Assembly (NCBI GenBank): GCA_902797705.1
Contig: CADBTX010000178.1
Coordinates: 1-10,377 of the forward strand
Reading direction: 5' to 3'
Source: an uncultured Lachnospiraceae bacterium
Lineage (GTDB): Bacteria; Bacillota; Clostridia; Lachnospirales; Lachnospiraceae
Length of the DNA stretch: 10,377 bases
Shown here: positions 7,233 through 10,377 of the stretch, piece after piece
How positions within the stretch are numbered: the first letter of the stretch is position 1
Layout: every line of letters begins with the position of its first letter
The notes under the pieces: model-generated
The model's database searches: none
What the model was told of the DNA's origin: nothing
The model's input: only the letters and a program-made list of their open reading frames with translations
Translations under genes and position numbers: made by a program

Positions 7233-8921
7233 TTGTTATTAAGCTTAAGTGTAAAAAATCTGGCATTGATAGAAAATGCGGAAGTAAGCTTCGGTAAGGG
7301 ACTGAACGTATTTACCGGTGAGACCGGAGCGGGAAAATCCCTGGTGGTGGGAAGCATGAACCTGGCTCTTGGAGGCAGGGTGAAGTCCGGCATGGTCAGG
7401 GATGAAAAACAGCCTGCGGAGATAGAGATAGTGTTCTCGGTGGATAACGCCGGATGCATAGAGAAGTTAAAGGAGATGGATATCCCCCTGGAGGAGGACG
7501 GCAACGTGATAATCCGCCGCAGGATCTCAGACGGCAGGACAACAGCCAGGGTAAACGGCAGGACGGTGACCGGCAGCGAATTAAGGGAGATCAGTTCCAT
7601 CCTCATCGATGTACACGCCCAATCCGAACATCAGTCCCTGCTCTACGAGAAACAACATATGTTATTTCTTGATAAATTTGCGGGAGAAGAGGGCAGAAAG
7701 GCCCTTGAGGCCTACAGGGAAAAATACGAGAAGTGGAGGAAGCTGTCCGGGGATCTGAAGAGCATGGACAGAGACGAGAAGGTACGGAAGAGGGAAGCGG
7801 ATCTACTGGAATTCGAGATCAATGAGATCCTTGAGGCGGCAATAAAGCCGGGTGAGGACGCGGAGCTGGAAGACAGATTCTATCTCATGAACAACTCGAG
7901 AAAGATAACGGAGGCGTTAAGCGAGGTGGTGTCTGACCTTTCGTCGGAAAACGAGGGCGCCGCGGTAAAGATCACAAGAGCCCTCCGCACGCTTTCCGGT
8001 GTCACTGAGTACGGAGGGGGCGTCACAGGCTTATTTAACCAGTTAAACGAGATAGATTCCCTTATGACAGATCTAAAGAGGGATATGGAAGCCTACTTCT
8101 CGGAACTGGATTTCTCTCCGGAAGAGTATAATTCGGTCACCGAAAGGCTGGATCTATTAAATAATCTTAAAAAGAAGTACGGCGGCAGCCTTGAAGATAT
8201 CGCGGCTTCCTTAAGCGAACGGCAGGACAGGCTGGAACTCCTTATGAACTATGACGAGCATTTGAACATGCTGAAGGCGGAGACAGAGGAGGCAGGGAAG
8301 GCTATGGAAAAGGCCGCGGCTGAGCTGACTAATGTGAGGAAGAGCGCGGCACTCATAATGGGGAGCAGTATGGAAGAGGGACTGCAGTCCCTGAATTTCG
8401 ATGAATCCAGGTTTGAGGTCTGTGTGGAGGAAGAGGATTCCTACTCTCCGGATGGCCATGACAGGGTATATTTCACCATCTCCACCAATCTCGGGGAGAG
8501 CCTGAAACCCTTAAAGGATGTGGCAAGCGGAGGAGAACTGTCTAGGATAATGCTGGCTCTTAAGACCGTTCTTGCGGACATGGACGATATCGGGACCATG
8601 ATCTTTGACGAGATAGATACCGGTATCAGCGGGCGCACAGCCCAGAAGGTATCGGAGAGCTTATTAAAGCTGTCAGGGTCCCACCAGGTCATCCTTATAA
8701 CCCATCTTCCACAGATAGCCGCAATGGCGGATAATCACTATCTCATTGAGAAGAGAGCAGAGGACGGCAGGACCAGGACGGAGATAAAGAGCCTTAACAG
8801 GGATGAGATGATAAGTGAATTAAGCCGGATGCTCTCGGGAGCAAGTATCACGGATAAGGTGATGGAAAATGCCCGGGAGATGAAGGAGCTTGCTGATAAA
8901 AAGAAGGCTTTGAGAAAGTAG
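7233..8921 (+). CDS. recN: DNA repair protein RecN
   Basis: RecN is an SMC-like ATPase acting early in double-strand-break repair, where it gathers and holds DNA ends for RecA. The 562-residue length is normal. Features in order: SVKNLALIENAEVSFGKGLN (6-25), Walker A GETGAGKS (29-36), the RecN-specific motif as DVHAQSEHQSLL (126-137), long charged helices forming the coiled-coil arms (about 150-215 and 300-370), the ABC signature ASGGELSRIMLALK (431-444), Walker B TMIFDEIDTGISGRTA (455-470) and the switch region LITHLPQIAAMAD (488-500). The start is TTG; the next residues (LLSLSVKNLALIE) align with the family from its first residue. The RecN motif is usually HGQHEHQ, here HAQSEHQ. The end is ten bases from glgA. 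Confidence 0.97.
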   Translation: MLLSLSVKNLALIENAEVSFGKGLNVFTGETGAGKSLVVGSMNLALGGRVKSGMVRDEKQPAEIEIVFSVDNAGCIEKLKEMDIPLEEDGNVIIRRRISDGRTTARVNGRTVTGSELREISSILIDVHAQSEHQSLLYEKQHMLFLDKFAGEEGRKALEAYREKYEKWRKLSGDLKSMDRDEKVRKREADLLEFEINEILEAAIKPGEDAELEDRFYLMNNSRKITEALSEVVSDLSSENEGAAVKITRALRTLSGVTEYGGGVTGLFNQLNEIDSLMTDLKRDMEAYFSELDFSPEEYNSVTERLDLLNNLKKKYGGSLEDIAASLSERQDRLELLMNYDEHLNMLKAETEEAGKAMEKAAAELTNVRKSAALIMGSSMEEGLQSLNFDESRFEVCVEEEDSYSPDGHDRVYFTISTNLGESLKPLKDVASGGELSRIMLALKTVLADMDDIGTMIFDEIDTGISGRTAQKVSESLLKLSGSHQVILITHLPQIAAMADNHYLIEKRAEDGRTRTEIKSLNRDEMISELSRMLSGASITDKVMENAREMKELADKKKALRK

Positions 8922-8926
8922 GAGGT
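8920..8926 (+). promoter_or_regulatory. strong ribosome binding site of glgA, overlapping the recN stop
   Basis: AGGAGGT is a full-consensus Shine-Dalgarno sequence five bases before the glgA ATG at 8932. Its first two bases are the last two of the recN TAG stop codon (8919-8921). It is the strongest ribosome site in the window and suggests glgA is translated more efficiently than the coupled genes before it (inference). Confidence 0.88.
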
Positions 8927-8931
8927 GGAGC

Positions 8932-10377
8932 ATGAAAAATGTATTATTTGCGGCATCGGAGGCAGTACCCTTCATAAAGACCGGAGGACTTGCGGATGTG
9001 GTAGGTTCTCTGCCTGCCTGCTTTGACAAGAGGTATTTTGATGTGAGGATCATAATACCGAAATACAACTGCATGGCGCAGAAATATAAGGATATACTCC
9101 AGTATATGACCAATTTTTACATGGAGTACAACGGTCAGAATACCTATGTGGGTATCTTCAAGGCGGAGTGGAACGGGGTAACCTGCTACTTTATTGATAA
9201 CGAGTATTATTTTTCCGGAAATTCCCCCTATACCACGGATGGAAAGTGGGATCTGGAAAGGTTCATCTTCTTTTCGAGAGCCGTGCTCTCGGCACTGCCC
9301 CTTATAGATTTCCACCCGGATATAATCCACTGTCATGACTGGCAGACGGGTCTTATTCCGGTATATCTCCATGATTCCTTCAGGGCCGGGGATTTCTTTA
9401 AGGACATGAAATCCGTCATTACCATACATAACCTGAAGTTCCAGGGCTGCTGGGATGTAAAGACCGTACAGCGTTTCAGCGGTCTGTCATCATACTACTT
9501 TGCCCCGGATAAGCTGGAGGCCTACAAGGACGCAAATGTGCTGAAGGGAGGCATTGTCTACGCCGACGCCATCACAACCGTAAGCCGTACATACGCGGAA
9601 GAGATAAAGACCGAGTTCTACGGGGAAAAACTGGACGGGCTGTTAAGAGCCAGAGATCATGACCTCAGAGGTATCGTTAACGGCATAGATTATGCGGATT
9701 ACAATCCGGAAACGGACAAGATGCTGGAAAAGAGATATAACCAGAAGAATTTCCGCAAGGAGAAGATAAAGAACAAGAGGGCTCTTCAGAACCAGCTGGG
9801 ACTGGAAAGAAGGGATGATGCCTTCATGATAGGCATAGTTTCCAGGCTTACGGATCAGAAGGGCTTTGACCTTATCGCCTATGTGATGGATGAGATCGCA
9901 AATGACGATATCCAGCTGGTGGTCCTTGGCACCGGTGAGGAGAGATATGAAAACATGTTCCGTCACTACGACTGGAAATACAACAACAAGATCAGGGCAA
10001 ATATCTATTATTCCGAGGAACTTTCCCACAGGATCTACGGCTCCTGCGATGCCTTCCTCATGCCTTCGCTCTTCGAGCCCTGCGGCCTGTCACAGCTCAT
10101 GGCCCTGCGCTACGGCACGGTGCCCATTGTCAGGGAAACAGGCGGCTTAAAGGACACGGTTGAGCCCTATAACGAATTTGAGGGAACGGGTACCGGCTTC
10201 TCATTCCAGAATTACAATGCCCATGAAATGCTCGGTGCCATCCACTACGCCCACAATGTATACGTAAATCACAGGAGGGAGTGGAACAAGATAATCGACA
10301 GGGCCATGCAGGCTGACTTTTCCTGGGCTGTGTCCGCGAGGCAGTATCAGGAAATGTACGACTGGTTGATAGGATAG
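8932..10377 (+). CDS. glgA: glycogen synthase (ADP-glucose starch/glycogen glucosyltransferase, GT5)
   Basis: GlgA extends alpha-1,4-glucan chains with glucose from ADP-glucose, making storage glycogen in the cytoplasm. The 481 residues cover a complete GT-B fold of family GT5 (E. coli enzyme about 477). Features: the N-terminal KTGGLADVVGSLP (16-28), whose lysine contacts the sugar nucleotide; DIIHCHDWQTGLIPVYL (130-146); TIHNLKFQG (164-172); GIVNGIDYADYNP (247-259); SRLTDQKGFDL (304-314); and the C-terminal active site PSLFEPCGLSQLMALRYGTV (378-397) with E382, then RETGGLKDTV (401-410). The stop is the last codon of the window. It lies ten bases after recN. No glgB, glgC, glgD or glgP is visible, so the rest of the pathway is elsewhere or to the right. 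Confidence 0.96.
   Translation: MKNVLFAASEAVPFIKTGGLADVVGSLPACFDKRYFDVRIIIPKYNCMAQKYKDILQYMTNFYMEYNGQNTYVGIFKAEWNGVTCYFIDNEYYFSGNSPYTTDGKWDLERFIFFSRAVLSALPLIDFHPDIIHCHDWQTGLIPVYLHDSFRAGDFFKDMKSVITIHNLKFQGCWDVKTVQRFSGLSSYYFAPDKLEAYKDANVLKGGIVYADAITTVSRTYAEEIKTEFYGEKLDGLLRARDHDLRGIVNGIDYADYNPETDKMLEKRYNQKNFRKEKIKNKRALQNQLGLERRDDAFMIGIVSRLTDQKGFDLIAYVMDEIANDDIQLVVLGTGEERYENMFRHYDWKYNNKIRANIYYSEELSHRIYGSCDAFLMPSLFEPCGLSQLMALRYGTVPIVRETGGLKDTVEPYNEFEGTGTGFSFQNYNAHEMLGAIHYAHNVYVNHRREWNKIIDRAMQADFSWAVSARQYQEMYDWLIG

Noticed and set aside
6950..7606. 218-codon minus-strand frame across argR and the start of recN
   Set aside because: It is Ser/Pro/Thr-rich low-information sequence opposite two well-supported genes; no ribosome site or family match was seen.

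Overview
This window is a compact run of ten complete genes, all on the + strand, in an order typical of Clostridia (Firmicutes): Asp23/Gls24-family gene, nusB, xseA, xseB, ispA, dxs, tlyA, nadK, argR, recN, followed by glgA as an eleventh gene. Bacillus subtilis has a related core (yqhY-nusB-folD-xseA-xseB-ispA-dxs-yqxC-ahrC-recN). The nadK between tlyA and argR, the missing folD, the frequent AGG/AGA and ATA codons and the protein sequences (for example the NusB N-terminus) point to Lachnospiraceae or a close relative. That placement is inference from gene order and family recognition, not from a search.

Layout. Positions 1-73 are an AT-rich leader with a perfect 10+10 dyad at its left edge. 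Genes from the Asp23-family gene to ispA (74-3201) overlap one another by 4, 11, 35 and 14 bases, so they are almost certainly co-transcribed and translationally coupled. dxs follows after 22 bases. An 80-base AT-rich gap (5099-5178) then separates dxs from tlyA and is the only sizeable break in the window. From tlyA to glgA the gaps are 1, 7, 3 and 10 bases. glgA ends exactly at the last base.

Functions. The genes are housekeeping and are linked by position more than by pathway: an alkaline-shock/envelope-type protein, transcription antitermination (NusB), exonuclease VII (XseA+XseB), isoprenoid precursor and prenyl chain synthesis (Dxs, IspA), rRNA 2'-O-methylation (TlyA), NADP supply (NadK), arginine-responsive regulation (ArgR), double-strand-break repair (RecN) and glycogen synthesis (GlgA). 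All catalytic motifs I checked are intact, and no gene is broken.

I see no mobile element, CRISPR array, tRNA, rRNA, phage gene or convincing undescribed system. The points worth a second look are modest: the upstream dyad, a strong AT-rich trough across the dxs/tlyA junction where tlyA lacks a Shine-Dalgarno sequence, a TTG start for recN, a changed RecN motif, and glgA sitting where spoIVB-spo0A lie in B. subtilis.
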